The notes: generated by a model not told the origin, from the sequence alone. Shown: positions 1 through 8,201, counted from the first letter of the stretch. The stretch is 12,071 nt of DNA from an uncultured Collinsella sp. (GCA_905210085.1 CAJLVJ010000050.1:1-12071), one strand, 5' to 3'. A program made the numbers and translations.

Positions 1-327
1 CGGTTGCCCGCCGCGCGAGGGGTGCGGGGGTTAAGTTTATCGCGAGTTCCGCACGAACAGGAGGCCACTTAATGTGGCCTCCGTCGTGAGCAGGACTGTA
101 GAGCAGGAAACTTCATCAGTGCCCGCCCCACGGGAAACCGGCGGGATGGACCAGTTCAGATGGGGCTTTGATGCATGGGTGGTCTGTTGGTGGGCAAATG
201 GGTATCATACTGTGGTTACTGCGTCGACTCTATGATGCATGTTTGTACGTTCCCGGCGGTCGGTTTGCCAGAAGCGCCCCGTCGGTTGTTCCAGACCCGT
301 TTCGAAGAAAGGAAACCACACTAACCT
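1..327 (+). other. Gene-free leader region upstream of rnj
   Basis: No coding region can be supported here. Short frames at the left edge could be the tail of an upstream gene, but nothing in them is recognisable. The region holds several inverted repeats: GTGCGG at 22-27 against CCGCAC at 49-54; a perfect 9-bp stem at 60-82; and CCCGCC at 122-127 against GGCGGG at 140-145. A 9-base direct repeat, TGATGCATG, occurs at 169-177 and 233-241. TATGAT at 231-236 resembles a -10 element but has no good -35 hexamer 16-18 bases upstream, so the rnj promoter is not placed with confidence. The stretch could be a terminator plus a long structured 5' leader. No known riboswitch or RNA family was recognised. 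Confidence 0.5.
60..82 (+). terminator. Perfect 9-bp hairpin, possible terminator of the upstream gene
   Basis: GGAGGCCAC (60-68) and GTGGCCTCC (74-82) form a perfect stem around the loop TTAAT. No T-run follows (the next bases are GTCGTGAG), so it is not a classical intrinsic terminator. A U-poor terminator of a gene to the left, or a structural element of the rnj leader, are both possible. Confidence 0.4.
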
Positions 328-1998
328 ATGGCAGCTAAAAAATCATCTCCCTTGAAGATCATCCCGCTCGGCGGCCTTGATGGCATCGGCAAGAACATGA
401 CGGTCTTCGAGTGCGGCGACGACATGGTGCTCGTCGACGCTGGCCTTATGTTCCCCGACGATTCGCAGCCTGGTATCGATCTGGTACTCCCGGATTACAC
501 CTATGTTCTGGAGAACGAGGAAAAGCTCCGCGGCATCGTCGTCACTCACGGCCACGAGGACCACACCGGTTCGCTACCGTATCTGCTGCAGGACCTCAAC
601 AACAAGGTGCCCATCTTCTCGAGCAAGCTGACGCTTGGCTTTATCGAGGGTAAGCTCTCCGAGTTTCGTATTCGTGCACCCAAGTTCCGTGAGGTCAAGG
701 GCGGTAGCCACGTCAATCTGGGTGGCATTTCGCTCGACTTCTTCTCGATGACGCACTCAATCCCGGGCGCTCTGGGCGTGTTCATCCGCACCAACCAGGG
801 CACCGTTATGCACACCGGCGACTTTAAGCTCGACCAGACGCCCATCGACGGTGTCACGCCCGACTATGCCGCTATCAGCCGCTTTGCCAAGCAGGGCATC
901 GACCTGCTGCTGTCCGACTCCACCAACGCCACGGTCCCCGGTTTTACCAAGTCCGAGGCCGAGGTTGGCCCCAATCTGCTGCATGCCATCAAGAATGCTC
1001 CGGGCCGCGTGTTCGTCGCGTCGTTCTCGAGCCACATCCATCGTCTGCAGCAGATCTGCGACGCCGCCCGCAAGTGTGGCCGCAAGGTCGTCGTGACCGG
1101 TCGTTCCATGCTCACCAACACCCGCGTGGCGCGCGAGCTCGGTTACCTCAACATCGATGACGCCGATATCATCGATGCCTTCGATATCGACAACCTGCCT
1201 GACGACAAGATCGTCGTCATGTGCACCGGTTCGCAGGGCGAGCCCCTGTCGGCCCTTTCGCGCATGGCCAACGGCGAACACAAGACGCTCTCCATCCACG
1301 AGGGCGATACCGTCATCCTCTCGGCAACGCCGGTCCCCGGTAACGAGAAGGCCGTCCAGCAGGTCGTCAACAGCCTGGCCAAGCTCGGTTGCGACGTGTG
1401 GGATAAGAACCGCGCTCTTGTCCACGTCTCGGGCCACGGTAGCCAGGAGGAGCTCAAGCTCCTGATGGCCATGGCCAAGCCCACGTACTTTATGCCGGTT
1501 CACGGTGAAGCCGTGCATCTGCGCGCCCATGCCCAGCTGGCTCGCAAGATGGGCATCAAGGACGATCATATCTTTATCCTCGATAACGGCGACACGCTCG
1601 AGATGCGCGGCGGTATCGTCAAACGCGGTACGCCCGTCGAGTCCGGCGTCGTCTACGTCGACGGCCTGCGTATCGGCGATACCGACCCCATCGTCCTGCG
1701 CGATCGTCAGAAGCTCGCCAACGACGGTATGGTTACCGCTGTTGCCATCGTCTCGCTTAAGCATAAGAAAATCGAGGCCATCGAGTTCTCGGGCCGCGGC
1801 GTCTCGTTTGCCATCGACGACCAGTTCTCCGAGGATGCCTCCGCGTCCATCATGAAGACGATCGAGAAGGGCAAGTTCAGCTTTACGAGCAGCGGTTCCG
1901 ATGCTATTCGTAAGGCCGTGCGTGATTCGCTTTCTAACTTTATCTGGAGCCGTACGCGCACCCGTCCGATGATCATCCCGGTCGTCATGGAGGTTTAG
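328..1998 (+). CDS. rnj: Ribonuclease J
   Basis: This is a 556-residue metallo-beta-lactamase/beta-CASP ribonuclease with 5'-to-3' exonuclease and endonuclease activity, acting in cytoplasmic mRNA decay and RNA 5'-end maturation. The zinc-binding motif HGHEDH lies at residues 74-79. Further ligand candidates are H143 (MTHS), D165 (HTGDF) and H392 (PVHGE). beta-CASP landmarks are SDSTNA at 196-201, the CTGSQGEP loop at 299-306 and SGHGSQEE at 368-375. The C-terminal region from about 450 matches the usual RNase J tail, and the length is typical. The ATG at 328 is preceded by AGAAAGGA (306-313) at a rather long 14-base spacing; no better in-frame start is visible. ftsK follows one base after the stop, so the two are probably co-transcribed. 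Function is firm; whether it is the J1 or J2 type cannot be told. Confidence 0.96.
   Translation: MAAKKSSPLKIIPLGGLDGIGKNMTVFECGDDMVLVDAGLMFPDDSQPGIDLVLPDYTYVLENEEKLRGIVVTHGHEDHTGSLPYLLQDLNNKVPIFSSKLTLGFIEGKLSEFRIRAPKFREVKGGSHVNLGGISLDFFSMTHSIPGALGVFIRTNQGTVMHTGDFKLDQTPIDGVTPDYAAISRFAKQGIDLLLSDSTNATVPGFTKSEAEVGPNLLHAIKNAPGRVFVASFSSHIHRLQQICDAARKCGRKVVVTGRSMLTNTRVARELGYLNIDDADIIDAFDIDNLPDDKIVVMCTGSQGEPLSALSRMANGEHKTLSIHEGDTVILSATPVPGNEKAVQQVVNSLAKLGCDVWDKNRALVHVSGHGSQEELKLLMAMAKPTYFMPVHGEAVHLRAHAQLARKMGIKDDHIFILDNGDTLEMRGGIVKRGTPVESGVVYVDGLRIGDTDPIVLRDRQKLANDGMVTAVAIVSLKHKKIEAIEFSGRGVSFAIDDQFSEDASASIMKTIEKGKFSFTSSGSDAIRKAVRDSLSNFIWSRTRTRPMIIPVVMEV
1989..1993 (+). promoter_or_regulatory. Ribosome binding site for ftsK, inside the rnj 3' end
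   Basis: GGAGG lies within the last codons of rnj, six bases before the TTG at 2000. It makes TTG at 2000 the likely ftsK start and suggests that ftsK translation is coupled to rnj termination. Confidence 0.7.
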
Positions 1999-1999
1999 T

Positions 2000-4780
2000 T
2001 TGGCGCGCGGATCTGCACAAAACGCCAAAGGTAATAAGGCCAATAACCAACCGGCATCTGCTAAGGGTGCCGGTTCCCATCTGCGTGCCAATAAGGGCCA
2101 CGAGGCGGACTTCGACGATTTTGAGCCCTTGGTGGAGCCCTCGGCCAACCGCGATATCGCCGGCGTGGTCATCGCCGTTTTGGCGATTGCGTCCTTCATT
2201 GCCGTGATTTCGCCGGCGACTGCACCCGTTACGGCTGCGGTTGCCGGTTTCTACCACCTGGGCTTTGGTCTGGGCGCCTACGTGCTGCCGATCGTCATTT
2301 TGCTGTTTGCCGCCACGCTCTTTTTAGGCGAGGACTCGCCGCTCAACATTCGCTCGGTCGCGGGCGGAGCCGTGGTCTTTATCGCCGTTGTCTCCATTCT
2401 TTCGCTGGTGGTGCCGGGTACGAGCGACTCGTGTGACCTTATGTTCACGCCGCAAAATCTGTCCGCCTCGGGTGGCTACATCGGTGCGTTTATTGCGAGT
2501 GCGCTGCAGAATGCCCTGGGTAAGCCTATCGCGATGGTGGTCCTGTTGGGCCTTGTCGTCGTGGGCTTGGTCATCATCGGCTTTTCGGTTGGCGGCGTTT
2601 TGCGCTCTGCTCGCGACCGCGCGGCCGATTTTGCCGAGCGCCGTCGTGCCGATGTCAACGCCAGCCCGTGGGGTGACGACGAAGCCCTGTCGGTGCCCGG
2701 CGTTGCCCGTCCGCACCTGAGCATTCTTCGTCAAAAGGGCTCTGATGCTGCCGTGACCACGGTCATGGGTAACGATGTAGACCCGGTTTTGGACGATGAC
2801 GACGAGGACGAGGATCCGTTTGTCGACGTATCCGATGCCGTGGAGGCCGAGCGCGCTAAGACGACGCTGATGCCGCGCCGTCATGTCAAGAAGGGCAAGG
2901 CCACACCCAAGTTGAATACGAGTGAGCCTGACCCGTCTTGGTCCGATAGCGAGATTGAGCTCACCGAGGGCGATGACGAGGACGACGAGGCTCCGATTGA
3001 GACCGCAAAGACAACTTTGCTGCCGCGTCGCCATGCAAAGCGCGACCAGGTAACCGGTCAGCTTTCGATGGAAGACGACCCCGATAAGATCGACGAGTCC
3101 GAGCCGCCGTTTGCCGTGAATCCTGTTTCGGCAGCACCTCAGATTCCCGACTTCTTGAAGCATTCCAAGGTTGCCGATGTGCCTGCCTCGAGTGCTGTCG
3201 AATCGGCTGCGGCTAGCGATGGGGGAGCGGATGGCGGCACCGCAGATAACGAGGGCGAAGAAGAGGACGGCCTCAAGCTTCCGCCGCTCGAAATCCTGCA
3301 TGCCAACCCGCAGTCGGCATCCTCCGCGTCTTCTGACAAGGAACTTGAGCAGACTGCCGAGTCGCTTCAGTCCACGTTGCTTGAGTTTGGCCGCAGTGCC
3401 CGCGTGGTCGGCTGGATCGCCGGCCCCACGGTGACGACCTTTAAGCTGCAACCTGGCGAGGGCGAGCGCGTGAGCAAGATTTCGAGCCTCGAGGACGATA
3501 TCGCGCTTTCGCTCGCTGCTCAGTCGGTGCGCATCTTTGCCCCAATCCCCGGCACCTCGCTCGTGGGCATCGAGATTCCCAATCGCAAGCGCCAAAACGT
3601 CAATTTGGGCGACGTGCTGCCCTATGTGAAGGGCGGCCCGCTCGAGCTGGCCATCGGCCGCGATGCCGAGGGCACGCCGGTTGTCGCCGACCTCGCCAAG
3701 ATGCCCCACCTGCTTATTGCCGGTACGACCGGTTCTGGTAAGTCGGTGATGATCAATTCCATCATTACGACCCTGCTCATGCGCGCCCTTCCCGAGGATG
3801 TTCGCCTGATCATGGTCGACCCCAAGCGCGTCGAGCTTGCGGGCTATAACGGTCTGCCGCATCTTTACGTGCCTGTAGTGACCGAGCCCAAGCAGGCCGC
3901 GAGCGCTCTGCAATGGGCCGTGTCCGAGATGGAGCGTCGCCTGAAGGTCTTCGAGCGTCTTAACGTGCGTAAGATCTCGACCTACAACGAAAAGCAGGCT
4001 GCCGGCGAGTTTGAGCATTACGACAACCCGCCGCAAAAGATGCCCTACCTGGTCATCATCATTGACGAGCTCTCGGACCTGATGATGGTCGCCGGTAAGG
4101 ATGTCGAGGCCTCGATCGTGCGTATTGCACAGCTGGGCCGTGCCGCCGGTATTCATCTTATCGTGGCCACGCAGCGCCCCAGCTCCAACGTGGTGACGGG
4201 CCTCATCAAGGCCAATATCACCAACCGCATCGCCTTTAACGTCGCCACGGGCATCGACTCGCGCGTCATCATCGACCAGATGGGTGCCGAAAAGCTCACC
4301 GGTTTGGGCGACATGCTGTTCTCCAAGGTCGACTGGGGCAAGCCCCGCCGTATCCAGGGCTGCTTTGTCTCGGATGACGAAATCAACGAGATTGTCGAGT
4401 TCGTCAAGTCGCAAAGCGAGCCCGACTACCACGAGGAGATTCTGTCGGCCGTGGCTCCTGCCTCGATGTCCATGGCGGGTGGTGGCGGTATAGTCCGCAC
4501 CGGAGTCGCCGAGCCGCAAGACGATGACCCGCTCATCTGGGAAGCCGCCCATATTGTGGTGGAATCGCAGCTTGGCTCCACATCTGGCCTGCAACGTCGT
4601 CTGAAGGTTGGCTATGCGCGTGCCGGGCGTATTATGGACATGCTGGAAGAAAAGGGTGTCGTCGGTCCGCCCGACGGTTCAAAGCCGCGCGAGGTCCTGC
4701 TGGACGAGGAGGGTCTTGCCGCGCTGGAATCTGTCGACGCCGAGATGGCACGTGAAGATCGTGAGTTTGGAGGATTCTGA
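2000..4780 (+). CDS. ftsK: DNA translocase FtsK/SpoIIIE
   Basis: This is a 926-residue septal DNA pump that moves and resolves chromosome termini during division. Hydrophobic segments at about 53-71, 82-110, 118-139 and 175-201 form the N-terminal membrane domain. A low-complexity cytoplasmic linker (about 205-425) follows, with acidic runs and a duplicated module. The motor has an alpha domain (about 430-560) and a RecA-like beta domain with Walker A GTTGSGKS at 575-582 and Walker B LVIIIDE at 684-690, plus the ATQRPS motif at 723-728. The winged-helix gamma domain, which reads polar DNA sequences, spans about 842-905. The start codon is TTG, chosen because a GGAGG site sits six bases upstream and the gene begins one base after rnj. 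The next gene's ATG overlaps the TGA stop by one base. Size and domain order are those of a full-length family member. Confidence 0.96.
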   Translation: MARGSAQNAKGNKANNQPASAKGAGSHLRANKGHEADFDDFEPLVEPSANRDIAGVVIAVLAIASFIAVISPATAPVTAAVAGFYHLGFGLGAYVLPIVILLFAATLFLGEDSPLNIRSVAGGAVVFIAVVSILSLVVPGTSDSCDLMFTPQNLSASGGYIGAFIASALQNALGKPIAMVVLLGLVVVGLVIIGFSVGGVLRSARDRAADFAERRRADVNASPWGDDEALSVPGVARPHLSILRQKGSDAAVTTVMGNDVDPVLDDDDEDEDPFVDVSDAVEAERAKTTLMPRRHVKKGKATPKLNTSEPDPSWSDSEIELTEGDDEDDEAPIETAKTTLLPRRHAKRDQVTGQLSMEDDPDKIDESEPPFAVNPVSAAPQIPDFLKHSKVADVPASSAVESAAASDGGADGGTADNEGEEEDGLKLPPLEILHANPQSASSASSDKELEQTAESLQSTLLEFGRSARVVGWIAGPTVTTFKLQPGEGERVSKISSLEDDIALSLAAQSVRIFAPIPGTSLVGIEIPNRKRQNVNLGDVLPYVKGGPLELAIGRDAEGTPVVADLAKMPHLLIAGTTGSGKSVMINSIITTLLMRALPEDVRLIMVDPKRVELAGYNGLPHLYVPVVTEPKQAASALQWAVSEMERRLKVFERLNVRKISTYNEKQAAGEFEHYDNPPQKMPYLVIIIDELSDLMMVAGKDVEASIVRIAQLGRAAGIHLIVATQRPSSNVVTGLIKANITNRIAFNVATGIDSRVIIDQMGAEKLTGLGDMLFSKVDWGKPRRIQGCFVSDDEINEIVEFVKSQSEPDYHEEILSAVAPASMSMAGGGGIVRTGVAEPQDDDPLIWEAAHIVVESQLGSTSGLQRRLKVGYARAGRIMDMLEEKGVVGPPDGSKPREVLLDEEGLAALESVDAEMAREDREFGGF
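2855..3103 (+). repeat. Duplicated module in the FtsK linker
   Basis: Residues 286-318 and 336-368 of FtsK share a pattern spaced exactly 50 residues apart: AKTTL-(M/L)-PRRH-(V/A)-K-(K/R), then a spaced Thr/Leu/Glu pattern, each copy preceded by an Asp/Glu-rich run. The copies are diverged at DNA level, so the duplication is old or maintained by selection. It lies in the disordered linker between membrane and motor domains. Confidence 0.7.
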
Positions 4781-6291
4781 TGGCTGCACGCTTTGGTGAC
4801 ATGCTGCTCGAGCAGCGTCGCCGAATGGGTCTTTCCATTCAGCAGGTCGCCAACACCATCAAAATCAGGCCGCAGATCATCGAGTTTTTCGAAACCGGTA
4901 ACTTTGCTTCGATGCCGCCGCGCGGCTATGCGCAGGGCATGATTTCGAGCTATGCTCGCTTTTTGGGCCTCAATCCGCGCGAGGTCGTCAATGCCTACTT
5001 TGACGACCTGATGGCATACGAACGCGAGACGTCGCAGCAGGGCGGTCGTTTTCAGGACGCCGCCGGCTACGTTAATTCGCGTTCCTCGGTCGATAACGGG
5101 CGCTTTCTGATGGTTCAGGGCGGTCGTTCGACCCGCTATGGACAGCGTCCTCAGCAGGCCGGTTATATTACCGAGACGGGTTCGGGCGAGGAGATTCGCT
5201 CACAGCGTGACCGGTTCCGCAGTACGCCGATGCCCGAGGACCGTGCACTTCCCGCTGCTCGCGGCGTGGCGCGTGACCCTCGTGCCGGCTACGGCGACGG
5301 CGGCTATTCCGATCGCGGTTACCGTGGTGTCTCCACCGGACGCTCTCGCGGTGGCTATGCGGATGCCGATGCCACGCAGGTGACGCCGCGTCTTCGCTCT
5401 CAATCACAGCCGTATGGCCAGCGCTCTTCGGCTTCGCGTTCGGGCCAGCGTGGCTATCAAGGCCGCGGTGAGCTTGCGCCCCGCTCGGGTCAGCGCAGCC
5501 TTCAGGGCCAGGGCGGCTATCGCGGCCGTTCCGATAGCAATCGCGGTCGTATGCCTCAGGGAGGCGGCCGCAGCAGTTCCGGTCGTGGACGCGGCGGATC
5601 ACGTACTCCTCAAAACAACGGGCTCGATCCGCGTATCGTCTACGCCGGCATCGGTGCCGTTGTGCTGCTGTTGATTGTGCTCATCGTGGTGCTTCTGCGT
5701 GGCTGCGTATCTTCGGCGCCCGAGAACACGCCCGAGACGCCCACTGCTACCAAGATGACGACCAAGAAGTCTTCTAAGAAGACCGAAACGGTCGACGAGG
5801 ACGATGACACCGATGAGGCGACGGATGAGTCGACTGATTCGGACGCTACCAAGACGACGGCCAAGAAGGAAGAGAACGAGGTCACGAAGGTCAAAGTCTC
5901 CGTTGCCAAGGGAAAGACCGCGTGGATTGAGGTCAAGGTTGACGGCAAGTCGGTCTATGGCGCCCAGGCGACTGGCCCCTTTGAGCAGGAGTACACGCCC
6001 GAGTCTTCGATCGAGATCACCACGTCCAAGCCTTCCGATGTCACCGTTACCAAGAACGGTGAAAAGGTTCGTTACGATACCAAGACCTCGGGCGTGGCGC
6101 GTGTGACGATCACCGTTCCCAAGAAGGAGACGTCTGATTCCGAGAATGGTGAAAGTTCTGATGGTACCGACACCACCGATGGTACCGATACCACCGACGG
6201 TACCGATGCCCAGTCCACGGATGGCGCCGATACCGCAACTGACGGTCAGACACCCACCGATTCTACCGACAATTCGTACGATAGCTACTAG
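4780..6291 (+). CDS. rodZ: RodZ-like membrane protein: helix-turn-helix, RG-rich linker, TM segment, DUF4115-like tail
   Basis: This 503-residue, single-pass protein has the RodZ architecture; RodZ family members tie the MreB cytoskeleton to the cell-wall machinery. Residues 1-75 form the Xre/HTH_25 domain, with the characteristic MPPRGYAQGMISSYARFLGL stretch at 45-64. Residues 115-280 are a low-complexity Arg/Gly/Ser/Gln/Tyr linker with many RG, RGG and GYRG motifs. A transmembrane helix spans about 286-306. The external part has a Lys/Thr/Asp-rich stalk (about 320-368), a beta-rich DUF4115-like domain (about 369-447) and a Thr/Asp/Gly tail with a DGTDTT repeat. The ATG overlaps the ftsK stop (TGATG) and has GGAGG six bases upstream at 4769-4773, implying translational coupling. 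The family call is strong; a classical MreB role is inference, since the linker is unusually long and arginine-rich. Confidence 0.85.
   Translation: MAARFGDMLLEQRRRMGLSIQQVANTIKIRPQIIEFFETGNFASMPPRGYAQGMISSYARFLGLNPREVVNAYFDDLMAYERETSQQGGRFQDAAGYVNSRSSVDNGRFLMVQGGRSTRYGQRPQQAGYITETGSGEEIRSQRDRFRSTPMPEDRALPAARGVARDPRAGYGDGGYSDRGYRGVSTGRSRGGYADADATQVTPRLRSQSQPYGQRSSASRSGQRGYQGRGELAPRSGQRSLQGQGGYRGRSDSNRGRMPQGGGRSSSGRGRGGSRTPQNNGLDPRIVYAGIGAVVLLLIVLIVVLLRGCVSSAPENTPETPTATKMTTKKSSKKTETVDEDDDTDEATDESTDSDATKTTAKKEENEVTKVKVSVAKGKTAWIEVKVDGKSVYGAQATGPFEQEYTPESSIEITTSKPSDVTVTKNGEKVRYDTKTSGVARVTITVPKKETSDSENGESSDGTDTTDGTDTTDGTDAQSTDGADTATDGQTPTDSTDNSYDSY
6160..6210 (+). repeat. 18-bp tandem repeat near the rodZ 3' end
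   Basis: GATGGTACCGACACCACC at 6160-6177 is followed directly by a copy differing at one base (6178-6195) and a partial third copy (6196-6210). It encodes repeated Asp-Gly-Thr-Asp-Thr-Thr in the extracytoplasmic tail. The near identity suggests recent slippage expansion, and whole-unit changes would keep the reading frame. Confidence 0.85.
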
Positions 6292-6317
6292 GCCGCTCGT
6301 ACGCGAAAGGAAACATC

Positions 6318-6815
6318 ATGGCTAAAGATTCCAGCTTCGACGTCGTGTCCGAGGTCAACATGCAAGAGGTCGATAACGCCTTTCAGCAGACCACGCGCGA
6401 GATTTCCCAGCGCTATGACCTTAAGGATTCCGGCGCCACGATCGAGCTTTCGAAGGGCGACAAGCTCTTTACGATCAACGCCCCGGCCGACTTTGTCTCC
6501 AAGCAGATTGTCGACGTGCTGAGCTCCAAGCTCATCAAGCGCGGCATCGACCTCAAGGCCGTCTCGTGGGATGCTCCGCAGGCGGCATCGGGCGGCACCG
6601 TGCGCGTGCTCGGCCATATCGTCGAGGGTATCGACCAAGCGACCGCCAAGAAGATCAACAAGGACATCAAGGACCAAAAGCTCAAGGTCAAGGTGACCAT
6701 CGAGGCCGACAAACTGCGTGTTTCCTCTGCTTCGAAGGACGCGTTGCAGTCCGTGATCCAGTTCCTGCGCGACCAGGACTACGGCCAGCCGCTGCAGTTC
6801 ACCAACTACCGCTAA
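6318..6815 (+). CDS. yajQ: YajQ family cyclic-di-GMP/nucleotide-binding protein
   Basis: This 165-residue protein is a full-length YajQ (UPF0234) member. Residues 5-10 (SSFDVV), 28-38 (EISQRYDLKDS) and the C-terminus LQFTNYR (159-165) are hallmarks of the family, whose fold is a tandem of two ferredoxin-like domains. Some homologues bind cyclic-di-GMP and act with transcription factors; others were described as RNA- or tRNA-binding. No effector can be assigned from this sequence. AAAGGA at 6306-6311 lies six bases before the ATG. The gene starts 26 bases after rodZ and ends 27 bases before rimO, so it is probably in the same transcript. The family call is firm, the role is not. Confidence 0.95.
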   Translation: MAKDSSFDVVSEVNMQEVDNAFQQTTREISQRYDLKDSGATIELSKGDKLFTINAPADFVSKQIVDVLSSKLIKRGIDLKAVSWDAPQAASGGTVRVLGHIVEGIDQATAKKINKDIKDQKLKVKVTIEADKLRVSSASKDALQSVIQFLRDQDYGQPLQFTNYR

Positions 6816-6842
6816 TATCAATCGAAAGGACCGCTCTCCAAC

Positions 6843-8192
6843 ATGGATACACCGTTGGGCTCCGTGCTCTACATCACCCTCGGGTGCGCTAAGAACGAGG
6901 TTGACACTGACCGCATGCGTTCTCTTTTGACCGCCGCGGGCTACGAGGAGGCATTCGACCCGCAGGATGCCGATATTGCCATCGTCAATACTTGCTCGTT
7001 CCTCGCCTCCGCAACGTCCGAGAGCATCGAGACCACGCTCGAACTCGCCAACGAGGTTCAGGACGGCGTTCGTTCTTGCCCCATCGTCATGTGCGGCTGC
7101 GTACCGTCGCGCTATGGCGATGACCTACCTGACGAGCTGCCCGAGGTCGCTGCCTTTGTGAAGGCCGACGAGGAGGACGGCATCGTGGCGGTCATCGATG
7201 GCGTGCTGGGTGTCGAGCGCGAGATTGCAGCCTATATCCCGCAGGTCAAACGTACCGTCGAGGGTGCTGTCGCCTACGTCAAGATTTCCGATGGCTGCAA
7301 CCGCTTCTGCAGCTTCTGCATGATTCCCTACATCCGCGGCCGCTATCATTCGCGCAATGCCGAGAGCATCATCTCCGAGGTGCGCGACCTGGTTGCCGGC
7401 GGTGTGCGCGAGATCGTGCTGATCGGCCAGGACACGGGCATCTGGGGTACCGACTTTGCCGACGAGGACGTCGCCGATGGCTCGCCGCGCAATCTGGCGC
7501 AGCTGCTGCGTGCCGTCGCCGAGGCCGTGCGCCCGCACAACGTCTGGGTCCGCGTGCTCTATCTGCAGCCCGAGGGCATGACTGACGAACTCATCGAGAC
7601 GATTCGCGATACGCCCGAGGTGCTGCCCTATATCGATATCCCCGTGCAGCACTGCGACGCGCGCATCCTCAAGGCTATGCGCCGTTCCGGTTCGCGCCAG
7701 GAGCTCGAGGACCTGTTCCGCGATCTGCGTGAGCGTATCCCCGGCATCGTGATCCGTTCCACGGCTATGGTCGGCTTCCCGACCGAGACCGACGACGAGT
7801 TCCGCGACCTTATCGACTTTATGGACACCGTCGGCTTTGACTACACGAGCGTCTTTGCCTACTCGCAGGAGGAGGGCAGCCTGGCCGCTAAGATGGAGGG
7901 TCAGGTCGATGAGGAGGTTAAGCTCGAGCGCGCCCAGGAGGCCATGGACCTGGCCGAGTCGCTCGGTTTTGCCGCCACCGCCGCACATGTGGGCGAGCGC
8001 GCCCAGGTAATCGTCGACGGTATCGAAGAGACCGAGGATGGCGCCGAGTTGATCGGCCATGCCTGGTTCCAGGCGCCCGATTCCGATGGTGCGGTGCATC
8101 TGGACGCCAGCGAGGCGTCCGTGGGCGATATTCTGACCGTCGAGTTTACCGATAGCTTCTGCTATGAGCTTATCGGTCATGTTGTGGAGTAG
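6843..8192 (+). CDS. rimO: Ribosomal protein uS12 (S12) methylthiotransferase RimO
   Basis: This 449-residue radical-SAM enzyme adds a methylthio group to the conserved aspartate of ribosomal protein S12. The N-terminal UPF0004 domain carries the auxiliary-cluster cysteines C15 (LGCAKNEVDTDRM, a RimO rather than MiaB signature), C51 (VNTCSF) and C86 (GCVPSRY). The radical-SAM cluster is C152, C156 and C159 in GCNRFCSFC, followed by the IPYIRGRYHSR stretch. DIPVQH at 265-270 and GFPTETDDEF at 311-320 are further family motifs. A TRAM domain occupies about 385-449. An AAGGA at 6826-6830 lies 12 bases before the ATG, a long spacing. pgsA begins 9 bases after the stop. MiaB is the main alternative; the N-terminal signature and the total length favour RimO. 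Confidence 0.95.
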   Translation: MDTPLGSVLYITLGCAKNEVDTDRMRSLLTAAGYEEAFDPQDADIAIVNTCSFLASATSESIETTLELANEVQDGVRSCPIVMCGCVPSRYGDDLPDELPEVAAFVKADEEDGIVAVIDGVLGVEREIAAYIPQVKRTVEGAVAYVKISDGCNRFCSFCMIPYIRGRYHSRNAESIISEVRDLVAGGVREIVLIGQDTGIWGTDFADEDVADGSPRNLAQLLRAVAEAVRPHNVWVRVLYLQPEGMTDELIETIRDTPEVLPYIDIPVQHCDARILKAMRRSGSRQELEDLFRDLRERIPGIVIRSTAMVGFPTETDDEFRDLIDFMDTVGFDYTSVFAYSQEEGSLAAKMEGQVDEEVKLERAQEAMDLAESLGFAATAAHVGERAQVIVDGIEETEDGAELIGHAWFQAPDSDGAVHLDASEASVGDILTVEFTDSFCYELIGHVVE

Positions 8193-8201
8193 GAGAGCGT
8201 C

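Noticed and set aside
16..30. Possible start of a TPP riboswitch (GGGGTGC)
   Set aside because: The conserved CTGAGA and later core elements are missing; the match is by chance in GC-rich sequence.
168..236. A sigma70 promoter for rnj (TATCAT at 203-208 or TATGAT at 231-236)
   Set aside because: No acceptable -35 hexamer lies at 16-18 bases from either, and no extended -10 is present, so the site cannot be called.
169..241. TGATGCATG direct repeat as a regulator site
   Set aside because: Two 9-base copies 64 bases apart are only mildly unlikely by chance in about 330 bases, and there is no promoter to relate them to.
757..2199. Long minus-strand open frame opposite rnj
   Set aside because: It is antisense to a certain RNase J gene and crosses its end; high-GC codon use creates such frames. 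The composition (His/Asp/Gly/Arg-rich) is that of a shadow frame and no domain is visible. The same holds for the long minus frames at 2324-4594, 7125-9329 and 9653-10897.
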